The position numbers were made by a program, and so were the translations under genes. The notes under the pieces are model-generated. The model was not told the DNA's origin, ran no database searches, and worked only from the letters and a program-made list of their open reading frames with translations. Shown here piece by piece: positions 1-6,629 of a stretch of 64,000 nt of DNA; position 1 is the stretch's first letter, and each line of letters starts with the position of its first letter. The DNA comes from an uncultured Collinsella sp. (GTDB taxonomy: Bacteria; Actinomycetota; Coriobacteriia; Coriobacteriales; Coriobacteriaceae), in NCBI GenBank assembly GCA_934630375.1, contig CAKTVQ010000003.1, positions 67,672 through 131,671 of the forward strand, read 5' to 3'.

Positions 1-42
1 CACACCGTCGGTTCGGGCATCGTCTCCACGATCATTGAGTAA
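1..42 (+). CDS. tuf: Elongation factor Tu, C-terminal end (partial)
   Basis: The first 42 bases read HTVGSGIVSTIIE followed by TAA. This is the typical last strand of EF-Tu, the GTPase that delivers aminoacyl-tRNA to the ribosome. The rest of the gene lies before the window. A strong terminator follows 28 bases later. Its place upstream of rpmG, tRNA-Trp, secE and nusG recalls the tufB position of enterobacteria, and no tuf follows fusA in the str cluster at 47-50 kb. The identification rests on 13 residues plus context. Confidence 0.8.
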   Translation, partial: HTVGSGIVSTIIE

Positions 43-68
43 ATTAGCTCTTTGATATAGCTGACTTA

Positions 69-105
69 GAGAACCCGGCACTTATATGGGTGCCGGGTTC
101 TTTTC
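69..105 (+). terminator. Rho-independent terminator after tuf
   Basis: GAACCCGGCA (71-80) pairs perfectly with TGCCGGGTTC (91-100). Flanking A70-T101 and C81-G90 extend the stem to 12 bp, and a TTTT run follows. Confidence 0.9.
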
Positions 106-246
106 TGCAATGGATATTGAGCCGTTGCTGGTGTCGAGAGGATCGATAATGGTCCTGGATGCACCGTCGATTAGCTCTCGATGGCTTCATTGATGTGTTC
201 CAAATATGAATGGATCCACCGAGAACCAATTGACTCGAGGTTTTCA

Positions 247-276
247 TTGACAGCACTTACGTGGAGCTGATAAAGT
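247..276 (+). promoter_or_regulatory. Probable sigma-A promoter for rpmG-tRNA-secE-nusG
   Basis: A perfect -35 TTGACA lies at 247-252 and TAAAGT at 271-276, with an 18-base spacer (a GATAAA alternative gives 16). It sits 45 bases before the rpmG start. Bases 105-246 hold nothing else that I recognise. Confidence 0.6.
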
Positions 277-321
277 AACAACTCGTGCCCGTACGGGGCG
301 GAAATGAAAGGTTCAGGATAC

Positions 322-471
322 ATGCGTACTCTAGTTACTCTTGCGTGCACTGAGTGCAAGCGCCGCAACTATACGACCACCAAGAACAAGTCGACCATGC
401 CTGATCGTATGGAGATTAAGAAGTATTGCCCCTGGTGCCGTCACCACACGCTGCACAAAGAGACTCGCTAG
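322..471 (+). CDS. rpmG: 50S ribosomal protein L33
   Basis: This 49-residue protein begins [17 protein letters not shown] and ends HHTLHKETR, the L33 family pattern and length. Two CxxC pairs (ACTEC near residue 9 and CPWC near residue 36) mark the zinc-binding C+ form of L33 rather than the zinc-independent form. L33 is a small large-subunit protein near the E site. It is the first gene of the rpmG, tRNA-Trp, secE, nusG group, an order common in Gram-positive bacteria. It starts at the only ATG available, after a weak purine-rich ribosome site. Confidence 0.95.
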   Translation: MRTLVTLACTECKRRNYTTTKNKSTMPDRMEIKKYCPWCRHHTLHKETR

Positions 472-484
472 TCTCTAGTCACAT

Positions 485-560
485 ACGCCAGTAGTTCAAT
501 TGGTAGAGCATCGGTCTCCAAAACCGAGTGTTGAGGGTTCGAGTCCTTCCTGGCGTGCCA
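485..560 (+). tRNA. tRNA-Trp (anticodon CCA)
   Basis: A full cloverleaf can be drawn. The acceptor stem is ACGCCAG (485-491) with CTGGCGT (550-556). The anticodon stem is TCGGT/ACCGA around the loop CTCCAAA, with anticodon CCA at 518-520. The T arm contains GGTTCGAGTCC, and the 3' CCA (558-560) is encoded. It lies between rpmG and secE, as in many Gram-positive genomes. Confidence 0.97.
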
Positions 561-568
561 GTCATTAT

Positions 569-601
569 TCCGTAAGCTCCCAATTGGGGGCTTACGGTTT
601 A
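569..601 (+). terminator. Hairpin between tRNA-Trp and secE
   Basis: CCGTAAGC (570-577) pairs with GGCTTACGG ending at 597, with a TCCC/GGGG extension and an AATT loop, giving about 12 bp followed by TTT. The weak T tail suggests tRNA 3' processing or partial attenuation before secE rather than full termination. Confidence 0.6.
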
Positions 602-636
602 CTCATGTATAAGCGCATTGCGCGGAGGTAACCCAA

Positions 637-975
637 ATGGCCAACAAGAAGAACAAGAAGAAGGCTCAGCAGCAGGCGCCTGCCAACAACGCTGCCGCCA
701 ACTCCAAGGTTGAGGCCAAGAAGGCCGTTGCCAAGAAGAACGAGAAGGCTGCGAAGTCCAAGAAGAACGAGAAGCCTGGTTTCTTCGCCCGCACCAAGAA
801 GTATTTCGCTTCGGTCAAGTCCGAGATGAAGCGTGTCACGTGGCCCGATAAGAAGGAGCTCGTGAACTACTCGGTTGTCGTTTGCGCTTCTCTGATCGTC
901 GTCGGCGTCGTCATCGCTCTGCTCGATGCTGGCTTTGGCGAGGCTCTTGCTCTGTTCTCTGGATTGAGGGGCTAA
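637..975 (+). CDS. secE: Preprotein translocase subunit SecE
   Basis: This 112-residue protein has a lysine/alanine-rich cytosolic N-terminus (residues 1-50), then the conserved SecE amphipathic segment with SVKSEMKRVTWPDKKEL (about residues 60-76), and one transmembrane helix near the C-terminus (VVVCASLIVVGVVIALL). SecE clamps SecY in the membrane channel. The extended basic N-terminus is longer than in minimal SecE proteins, which is usual for Gram-positive forms. A strong GGAGGT lies 7 bases before the ATG. nusG follows after 3 bases. Confidence 0.96.
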   Translation: MANKKNKKKAQQQAPANNAAANSKVEAKKAVAKKNEKAAKSKKNEKPGFFARTKKYFASVKSEMKRVTWPDKKELVNYSVVVCASLIVVGVVIALLDAGFGEALALFSGLRG

Positions 976-978
976 ACC

Positions 979-1515
979 ATGTCTAAGCGTTGGTACGTCG
1001 TTCACACTTACTCTGGATACGAGAACCGCGTTAAGTCCGATCTCGAGCATCGCATCGAGACCATGGGCATGCAGGACCGTATCTTTGATATCGAGATTCC
1101 TATGGAGCGCGTCACCGAGATTAAAGAGGGTGGCAAGCGTGAGACCAAGGATTCCAAGATTTTCCCGGGTTATGTCCTGGTCCGCATGGAGATGGATGAC
1201 GATGCTTGGACGTGCGTTCGTAACACGCCTGGCGTCACCGGTTTCCTAGGCGGCAACGGTAAGCCCGCTCCGCTTTCCCGCGACGAGTACAACAAGATGA
1301 CTCGTCGTCCCGGTAAGGGCGATTCGCCCAAGCGCACCTCGGTTGATATTCAGGTCGGCACGTCCGTCCGCGTCACCGATGGCCCGCTTACCGACTTTGA
1401 TGGCAAGGTCTCCGAGGTTAACACCGAGGCTGGCAAGCTCAAGGTCACGCTGATGATCTTTGGCCGCGAGACGCCGGTCGAGCTCGACTTTAACCAGGTC
1501 GCTGTCATCGCTTAA
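979..1515 (+). CDS. nusG: Transcription termination/antitermination protein NusG
   Basis: This 178-residue protein has the NGN domain starting MSKRWYVVHTYSGYENRV and containing KIFPGYVLVRM, then a linker and a KOW domain (about residues 125-178) with VTDGPLTDFDGKVSEVN. NusG binds the RNA polymerase clamp, controls pausing and links transcription to Rho or the ribosome. It lies 3 bases after secE, the near-universal secE-nusG pair, and leads into rplK-rplA. Confidence 0.97.
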   Translation: MSKRWYVVHTYSGYENRVKSDLEHRIETMGMQDRIFDIEIPMERVTEIKEGGKRETKDSKIFPGYVLVRMEMDDDAWTCVRNTPGVTGFLGGNGKPAPLSRDEYNKMTRRPGKGDSPKRTSVDIQVGTSVRVTDGPLTDFDGKVSEVNTEAGKLKVTLMIFGRETPVELDFNQVAVIA

Positions 1516-1635
1516 GTTTTCGTCCGTTCGCGCGAGCGTGCTTCTTCTGTGACTGCTCATCTCAGGAGTGCTTCTAACACGTGCGTGCTTACGATATAGC
1601 AAGTACTTCACACTCGTGATTCGAAAGGAATGACC

Positions 1636-2064
1636 ATGGCTGAGAAGAAGGTTGCCAACGTCATTAAGCTCCAGATTCCTGCTGGTGCCGCTAACCCCGC
1701 TCCTCCCGTCGGCCCCGCCCTGGGCGCTGCTGGCGTGAACATCATGCAGTTCTGCCAGGCTTTTAACGCCGAGACGCAGGACAAGAAGGGCGACATCATC
1801 CCCGTTGAGATCTCTGTCTACGAGGATAAGTCCTTCTCCTTCATCACCAAGACCCCGCCGGCGGCTCACCTCATCAAGAAGGAGCTGAACCTCAAGTCTG
1901 GTTCCGCTAAGCCCCAGGCCGACAAGGTCGGTCAGCTCTCCCAGGAGCAGCTCACCAAGATCGCCGAGATCAAGATGCCGGATCTCAATGCCAACGACAT
2001 CGACGCCGCCAAGAAGATCATCGCCGGTACCGCCCGTTCCATGGGCGTCACTATCGCTGAGTAG
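1636..2064 (+). CDS. rplK: 50S ribosomal protein L11
   Basis: The 142-residue protein [17 protein letters not shown] has the N-terminal motif [10 protein letters not shown] and the C-terminal rRNA-binding part ([23 protein letters not shown]) of L11, which forms the GTPase-associated centre with 23S rRNA. An in-frame ATG at 1630 is only 1-2 bases from GAAAGGA, whereas the ATG at 1636 has normal 7-base spacing, so I choose 1636. Bases 1516-1629 after nusG may hold a promoter, but none is convincing. Confidence 0.96.
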   Translation: MAEKKVANVIKLQIPAGAANPAPPVGPALGAAGVNIMQFCQAFNAETQDKKGDIIPVEISVYEDKSFSFITKTPPAAHLIKKELNLKSGSAKPQADKVGQLSQEQLTKIAEIKMPDLNANDIDAAKKIIAGTARSMGVTIAE

Positions 2065-2081
2065 CGATTTATTTAGGTAAT

Positions 2082-2109
2082 GACGGGTGCTCCGACCGGG
2101 GCGCCCGTT
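2082..2109 (+). terminator. Hairpin between rplK and rplA
   Basis: ACGGGTGC pairs with GCGCCCGT with an inner TCC/GGG extension around GACC. No T-run follows, so this is an internal attenuator or RNA-processing hairpin. A smaller GTGTGC/GCACAC hairpin lies at 2114-2131. L1 autoregulation of rplKA is known elsewhere, but I cannot identify an L1 site here. Confidence 0.5.
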
Positions 2110-2181
2110 ATATGTGTGCAATAGGGCACACGATATGATGTGGGAGGGCTCACGCCCGTTTAACCACAGGAGGTAATGCAC

Positions 2182-2889
2182 ATGGCTAAGCATGGTAAGA
2201 GCTATAACGCCGCTGCCGAGAAGATCGACCGCGCCACGCTCTACACCCCCCTTCAGGCTGCCAAGCTCATCAAGGAGCTCGACACCGCCAAGTTCGACGA
2301 GACCGTCGAGGCCCACTTCCGTCTGGGCATCGATACTCGTAAGGCTGACCAGAACATCCGTGGCTCCATCTCCCTGCCCCACGGCACCGGCAAGACCGTT
2401 CGTGTTGCCGTCTTCGCCGAGGGCGAGAAGGCCCGCGAGGCCGAGGCTGCCGGCGCCGACATCATCGGTTCCGACGAGCTCGTCGCCCAGATCCAGAAGG
2501 GCGAGATCAACTTCGACGCCGCTATCGCTACGCCGAACATGATGGCCAAGGTTGGCCGCATCGGTAAGATCCTTGGTCCCCGTGGCCTCATGCCGAACCC
2601 CAAGCTCGGCACCGTGACCATGGACGTCGCCAAGATGGTCTCCGAGCTCAAGGCCGGCCGCGTTGAGTATCGCGCCGACCGTTACGGCATCTGCCACGTG
2701 CCCCTGGGCAAGAAGTCCTTCTCTGAGCAGCAGCTCGTCGAGAACTACGCTGCCCTGTACACCGAGATCCTGCGCGTCAAGCCCTCTTCTGCTAAGGGCA
2801 AGTACGTCAAGTCCATCTCCGTGTCTTCCACCATGGGCCCTGGCGTCAAGGTCGATCCCGCTGTCCAGCGCGACTTCCTGGCTGAGTAA
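2182..2889 (+). CDS. rplA: 50S ribosomal protein L1
   Basis: The 235-residue protein starts [16 protein letters not shown] and contains the L1 signature around [21 protein letters not shown] (about residues 124-144). L1 forms the mobile L1 stalk at the E site and in many bacteria represses its own operon. An upstream in-frame ATG at 2176 would be directly against AGGAGGT, while the ATG at 2182 has 7-base spacing, so 2182 is preferred. A terminator follows, closing the operon. Confidence 0.97.
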   Translation: MAKHGKSYNAAAEKIDRATLYTPLQAAKLIKELDTAKFDETVEAHFRLGIDTRKADQNIRGSISLPHGTGKTVRVAVFAEGEKAREAEAAGADIIGSDELVAQIQKGEINFDAAIATPNMMAKVGRIGKILGPRGLMPNPKLGTVTMDVAKMVSELKAGRVEYRADRYGICHVPLGKKSFSEQQLVENYAALYTEILRVKPSSAKGKYVKSISVSSTMGPGVKVDPAVQRDFLAE

Positions 2890-2925
2890 CTTTTAGTTAC
2901 TGCCTGAGCAAAGCAAGCATTGCTA

Positions 2926-2965
2926 AAGAAACCCGGTTCTGCCTCGTGCAGGACCGGGTTTCTTG
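2926..2965 (+). terminator. Terminator after rplA
   Basis: GAAACCCGGTTCTGC (2928-2942) pairs with GCAGGACCGGGTTTC (2948-2962), with one G-U pair and a CTCGT loop. The arms extend with AA/TT. Confidence 0.85.
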
Positions 2966-2979
2966 CTATCTCGGGGTAA

Positions 2980-3018
2980 AACCATCTCAAAGGGGACAGT
3001 GTCCCCTTTGAGATGGTT
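2980..3018 (-). repeat. Family-3 intergenic hairpin repeat, copy 1
   Basis: A perfect 19-bp inverted repeat surrounds one central G: AACCATCTCAAAGGGGACA with its exact complement. The right arm overlaps two bases of the stop codon of the minus-strand phosphoesterase. On the minus strand it is followed by TTTTACC, so it can terminate that transcript. It shares CAAAGGGGACA with the copies at 5697 and 8676, but the outer stem differs. Confidence 0.85.
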
Positions 3019-3727
3019 ACCAGGGTGTTCTGGCGGTAGAGGACTCGATGGCCTCGTGGCGCTTGAGCTCGCGGCGCATGGTTTGCGAGTTGAGCCAGGC
3101 TGCCTGCCATCCGCGGATGGGGTAGCGCGTCTGGTCGAGCTCAAACTGCGTATAGCCGCAGGCGTTGATGATCGTCGTTCCACACACATGCTGCCGCTCG
3201 CGCTGAAAATCGTAACCGTAGCTTTGGTGTACATGCCCATGCACCATGTAGTCGGCCCCCCAGGACTCAAGCGCTGTGTTAAAGCACTCAAACCCTCGAT
3301 GCGGCAGATCATCCAGATCACCCATACCGGCGGCGGGTGCATGGGTAAGCAGAATGTCGCACCCGCCGACCATCCTAACCTTACGCGACAGCTTACGCAT
3401 GCGCTTGGACATCTCGCGTTCGGTGTACATGTTGGCGCCGTCGCGATAACGCATGGACCCGCCAAGGCCCGCAATGCGAATCCCTCGGTACGTGTACACG
3501 CTGTCTTCCACGCAGATACATCCGCCCGGTGCATGACGTGTGTAGCGGTCGTCGTGGTTGCCGCGAACGTAGATGAGCGGTTTGTTGATGACGGTGACCA
3601 AAAACTCAAGATAGTCCGGGTCCAGATCGCCGGCAGACAGAATCAGGTCGATACCCTCAAAGCGCTCCTTGCGAAAGCACTCCCAAAGGCATCGTTCTTC
3701 GGTATCTGCTATGGCAAGGATCTTCAT
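3017..3727 (-). CDS. Calcineurin-like metallophosphoesterase
   Basis: This 236-residue cytosolic protein carries most metallophosphoesterase metal motifs: D8, GD (33-34), GNHD (56-59), H129 in LLTHAP and GHVH (164-167). The first motif reads DTE rather than DxH, so one metal-binding site is atypical. The family hydrolyses phosphomono- or diesters with two metals; the substrate is unknown. Its ATG overlaps the stop of the BMP-fold gene (ATGA), so the two are translationally coupled and probably act together. The stop lies inside a hairpin repeat that likely terminates the operon. Confidence 0.85.
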   Translation of the reverse strand: MKILAIADTEERCLWECFRKERFEGIDLILSAGDLDPDYLEFLVTVINKPLIYVRGNHDDRYTRHAPGGCICVEDSVYTYRGIRIAGLGGSMRYRDGANMYTEREMSKRMRKLSRKVRMVGGCDILLTHAPAAGMGDLDDLPHRGFECFNTALESWGADYMVHGHVHQSYGYDFQRERQHVCGTTIINACGYTQFELDQTRYPIRGWQAAWLNSQTMRRELKRHEAIESSTARTPW

Positions 3728-5640
3728 AGGGCGGTAACTCCCGGCTCATCGTCGAGCTGCGGAATGGTGCCTACCACGTTGTCCGCCAGCCAATTCATCT
3801 CGACAATCTGCGCGCTCGGCAGTGGGGGAAAGCCCTCGATCTGCACCACGCCGTCTTGGCTATGAAGCTCGCCGCCAAATGGATTGATGGAGCCCTCGAC
3901 GATGCCATTGCGGAGCAGCTGCACCAGTTTGCGCGTCTGATAGGGCAGGCCCGGAGCGTAGCGAATGTCGATGACGCCCGAGCTCATGCCATACCAGTAG
4001 TTGACGGCGCGAACCTGGCTGTCGTCACTGGTCTCATCCCAGGTGCCATGCAGCAGGCTTCGCACGATAAGCTCGTAGTATCGGCCCCAGTTCCAGACCG
4101 GCATGGCGATGCCGACGACCTTGCCATCGACCAGGCGGTGGAGTCCGTAGGCCGTAGGGTCTACGAGCGACTTTGACATGTCAGCGCCGGTCATGACGCT
4201 CACGCCTTCGCGGCACATGGCCTCGGCAAGGCCTCCGGCGGGCACATCGCCCCAGGTCAGGATAATTTGCGCACGGGGGTCGAGCAGCGAGGCGCCAATC
4301 GCAAAGGCGTTGATCTCGCTGAGTGCGCCCGAGGCGAAGACCGACGCGTGGTAACCGATGCGGTGGTTATCTGCCATGCTGGCGGCAAGGGCGCCCAAGA
4401 GAAATTTGGCCTCGTACATCTTGCCAAAGTACGAACGGACGCTTTGGTGGGGAAGGCCGATAGAGCAGTTAAGGAACCGTACCTGGGGATACTCAACGGC
4501 AGCTCTGAGCGTGTATTCCATCAGGCGGTGCGAGGTCGAGAAGATGACGTTAGCTCCATGTTTGACAGCCGTTTCCACGGCGGCGTAGAACACGTCCGGA
4601 TTGTGACAGTCCTCGAACGCCTCGGTGCGCACGATACCGCCAAAGTGCTCATCGAGATACTGACGCCCTTGGTCGTGCAGGCTGTCCCAGCTCGATGTCG
4701 CACAGGGGAACTCATGGATAAAGGCGATGCGCAGGGGGTTGGCAGCCGAGTAGACGGTCTTGCCCATAAAGAAGTTGAGCACGCCGGAGGTGGACTTGGC
4801 GGGCGCCTCTTCCTCATCGACGCTCGGTGCCTCGACAAGATCGACCTTGTCCTCGTCATTTTTGCCGGCAATGACCAGCTCGCGCCAAATCTTGCACAGG
4901 CGGTTTACGACGATATCCGTCGGCGTATCTAGCAGGCGGTCCTGGTTGTACACATTGAGGTAGACGAGCATGGCGTCGGCGGGCGTAATGTCCAGATGGT
5001 CGCCGCCGGCGCGCAGGTAGGCGCGTTTAAAGAGTAGGAAGGTGTGGCGCAGGTAGTCGACCTTTTTCTGTGGCCACTTTTCGACAAGGTCCTGGCCGAG
5101 CATCTTGGCGAGCGTCTCGTAGCTTCCCTCACGCGAGAACTCGATCTCGTATAGGGGGCAGACGCGCCAAAATGCGCAGAACTCGCCATAGAGGCGGCTT
5201 TCGACGGAATCCCATTTTCCGGGATAGAGGCGGGTGATCTTGGCCGAAACCGTCGGGGCGTCCAAGAATTTGAGGACACTGACGCGCTTGTTGCCCTCTT
5301 GGACGTAAAACCGATGCATAAACTCGGTGACGATGATGGGGTCGCGATAGCCCTCGGTTACCTGGATGTCGTAGAGGTTGGACCACTTGCGGGCGAACTC
5401 GGTGTTAAACGGCAACAAGGGCATAAAGTTGCATGAAAAAGCGGACTGACGGCCCTTGGTGACCGTGCCGACGACCATTTCGAGCGGAATATCCCGCAGG
5501 CCGACATTCTCTCGCTGACCTAAGGGGAGCTGAGCAACCAAACTGTCGAGGTCCGTAAGGTATGGATGCTCGCTTTGGCTGATGGCGCGTCGACGTCCTT
5601 GCTCGCCGCGCTTGCGTGCTTGACGATAGGCCTCTTCCAT
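3724..5640 (-). CDS. Cytosolic BMP/Med-fold ligand-binding protein with ParB-like N-terminal region
   Basis: This 638-residue protein lacks a signal peptide or lipobox. The N-terminal third contains VQEGNKRVSVLKFL (about 113-126), which resembles the nucleotide-handling motif of ParB/sulfiredoxin-fold domains. An acidic linker (about 270-290) follows, then a region from about residue 302 (LRIAFIHEF) to 600 that resembles the Bmp/Med/PnrA periplasmic-binding fold used for nucleosides. Binding proteins are normally exported, so this one may be an intracellular sensor or regulator. The GGGAG ribosome site lies about 10 bases before the ATG. The N-terminal assignment is tentative and the function is unknown. 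Confidence 0.75.
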   Translation of the reverse strand: MEEAYRQARKRGEQGRRRAISQSEHPYLTDLDSLVAQLPLGQRENVGLRDIPLEMVVGTVTKGRQSAFSCNFMPLLPFNTEFARKWSNLYDIQVTEGYRDPIIVTEFMHRFYVQEGNKRVSVLKFLDAPTVSAKITRLYPGKWDSVESRLYGEFCAFWRVCPLYEIEFSREGSYETLAKMLGQDLVEKWPQKKVDYLRHTFLLFKRAYLRAGGDHLDITPADAMLVYLNVYNQDRLLDTPTDIVVNRLCKIWRELVIAGKNDEDKVDLVEAPSVDEEEAPAKSTSGVLNFFMGKTVYSAANPLRIAFIHEFPCATSSWDSLHDQGRQYLDEHFGGIVRTEAFEDCHNPDVFYAAVETAVKHGANVIFSTSHRLMEYTLRAAVEYPQVRFLNCSIGLPHQSVRSYFGKMYEAKFLLGALAASMADNHRIGYHASVFASGALSEINAFAIGASLLDPRAQIILTWGDVPAGGLAEAMCREGVSVMTGADMSKSLVDPTAYGLHRLVDGKVVGIAMPVWNWGRYYELIVRSLLHGTWDETSDDSQVRAVNYWYGMSSGVIDIRYAPGLPYQTRKLVQLLRNGIVEGSINPFGGELHSQDGVVQIEGFPPLPSAQIVEMNWLADNVVGTIPQLDDEPGVTAL

Positions 5641-5696
5641 GGTGTCTACTCCCTTAGTCGTTTAAACAACGATATGAACCATGGTACCACGATGCG

Positions 5697-5735
5697 AAAC
5701 CGCCACAAAGGTGCCTGTCCCCTTTGTGGCGGTTT
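5697..5735 (-). repeat. Family-3 intergenic hairpin repeat, copy 2
   Basis: AAACCGCCACAAAGG (5697-5711) and CCTTTGTGGCGGTTT (5721-5735) form a perfect 15-bp stem with the loop TGCCTGTCC. The arm overlaps the TAA stop of mscS on the minus strand by two bases, the same phase as copy 1. Only a short T tail follows on the minus strand. Confidence 0.85.
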
Positions 5736-6501
5736 AGGCGATGATGGGGGCGATGGCACGAATGCAGGCGTCGGCTGCCGTAAAAGTGGTGCTATCGTCG
5801 CTGACGATAAAGATGATTTTGCCCTTAATGCCAAAGTCGCCGATCTCGCTAAAGAGCACGTACGGCTCCTTGTCAAAGCCAGAGATGGGCGAGACGGCCG
5901 TTTTGGTTGCGCTCGTGAGCTCGTCTGCCAGCGCGTCAAGGGAAGCCCACTTAGACGTGTCCTTTACGGCAACGGGCACGGCCACGCGCCCAAAGGGCAT
6001 CAGATGCACGAGCGTGTTCTTGGAGATGTTGGAGTTGGGCACAATGATGGTCTGCCCGCAGGCGTCCTCGATGGTCGTGTGACGCCAGGTGATATCTTGG
6101 ACCACGCCCGACACGCCGCCGACCTCGATATTGTCGCCGGGTTTGATAATGCCCATAAAGGTCACCTGCATACCGCCGATAAGGTTCGACAGCGTGTCCT
6201 GAAAGCCGAGCGAGATGGCGATGCCGCCGACGCCAAGAGCGGCGACGAGGGCGTTTGCATTAATGCCAAAACAGTTGTCGAGGATAAAGCTGCCGCCGAT
6301 CATCCAGATGACGGCGCGCGCGATGTTGATGAAGATGCTCGATGCTGGGAGCGGGTTATCATCGCGGTTAAGCAGGTGGTGCAGGGTCTTGGACGCGATT
6401 TTAGCGGCAACGGCGGTGCCGATGGCCAAGATACCGGCCCAGATGATGTTGTGGACCCATCGTTGTGCAAAGAAATGAAGAATTGGCTCAAACAATTCCA
6501 T
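5734..6501 (-). CDS. Small-conductance mechanosensitive channel (MscS family)
   Basis: The 255-residue protein starts MELFEPILHFF and has three N-terminal hydrophobic segments. The pore helix ALVAALGVGGIAISLGFQD is followed by the cytosolic beta domain (GDNIEVGGVSGVVQDI and TIIVPNSNISKN), as in MscS. Such channels open under membrane tension and release solutes during hypo-osmotic shock. An upstream in-frame ATG (6525) would add MIMRRFPY but overlaps the GAGGAGG ribosome site, so 6501 is used. It is monocistronic, with hairpins on both sides. Confidence 0.93.
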   Translation of the reverse strand: MELFEPILHFFAQRWVHNIIWAGILAIGTAVAAKIASKTLHHLLNRDDNPLPASSIFINIARAVIWMIGGSFILDNCFGINANALVAALGVGGIAISLGFQDTLSNLIGGMQVTFMGIIKPGDNIEVGGVSGVVQDITWRHTTIEDACGQTIIVPNSNISKNTLVHLMPFGRVAVPVAVKDTSKWASLDALADELTSATKTAVSPISGFDKEPYVLFSEIGDFGIKGKIIFIVSDDSTTFTAADACIRAIAPIIA

Positions 6502-6544
6502 GTAGGGAAACCTCCTCATGATCATCCAACCATGATACCCACCA

Positions 6545-6578
6545 AGAAGCCCGTCCGATCAAATTCGGACGGGCTTCT
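6545..6578 (-). terminator. Terminator after the 5'-nucleotidase gene
   Basis: AGAAGCCCGTCCGA (6545-6558) and TCGGACGGGCTTCT (6565-6578) form a perfect 14-bp stem with the loop TCAAAT. It lies between the nucleotidase stop (minus strand) and the mscS start. Confidence 0.75.
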
Positions 6579-6629
6579 GTGCTCGATATAAGGTTTACGC
6601 GGCGGGGCTGCAAGGCCCGGCGGTGTAGC

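Noticed and set aside
44..368. Short minus-strand frames between tuf and rpmG
   Set aside because: They cross a terminator and the rpmG promoter, have no ribosome site and resemble no known protein.
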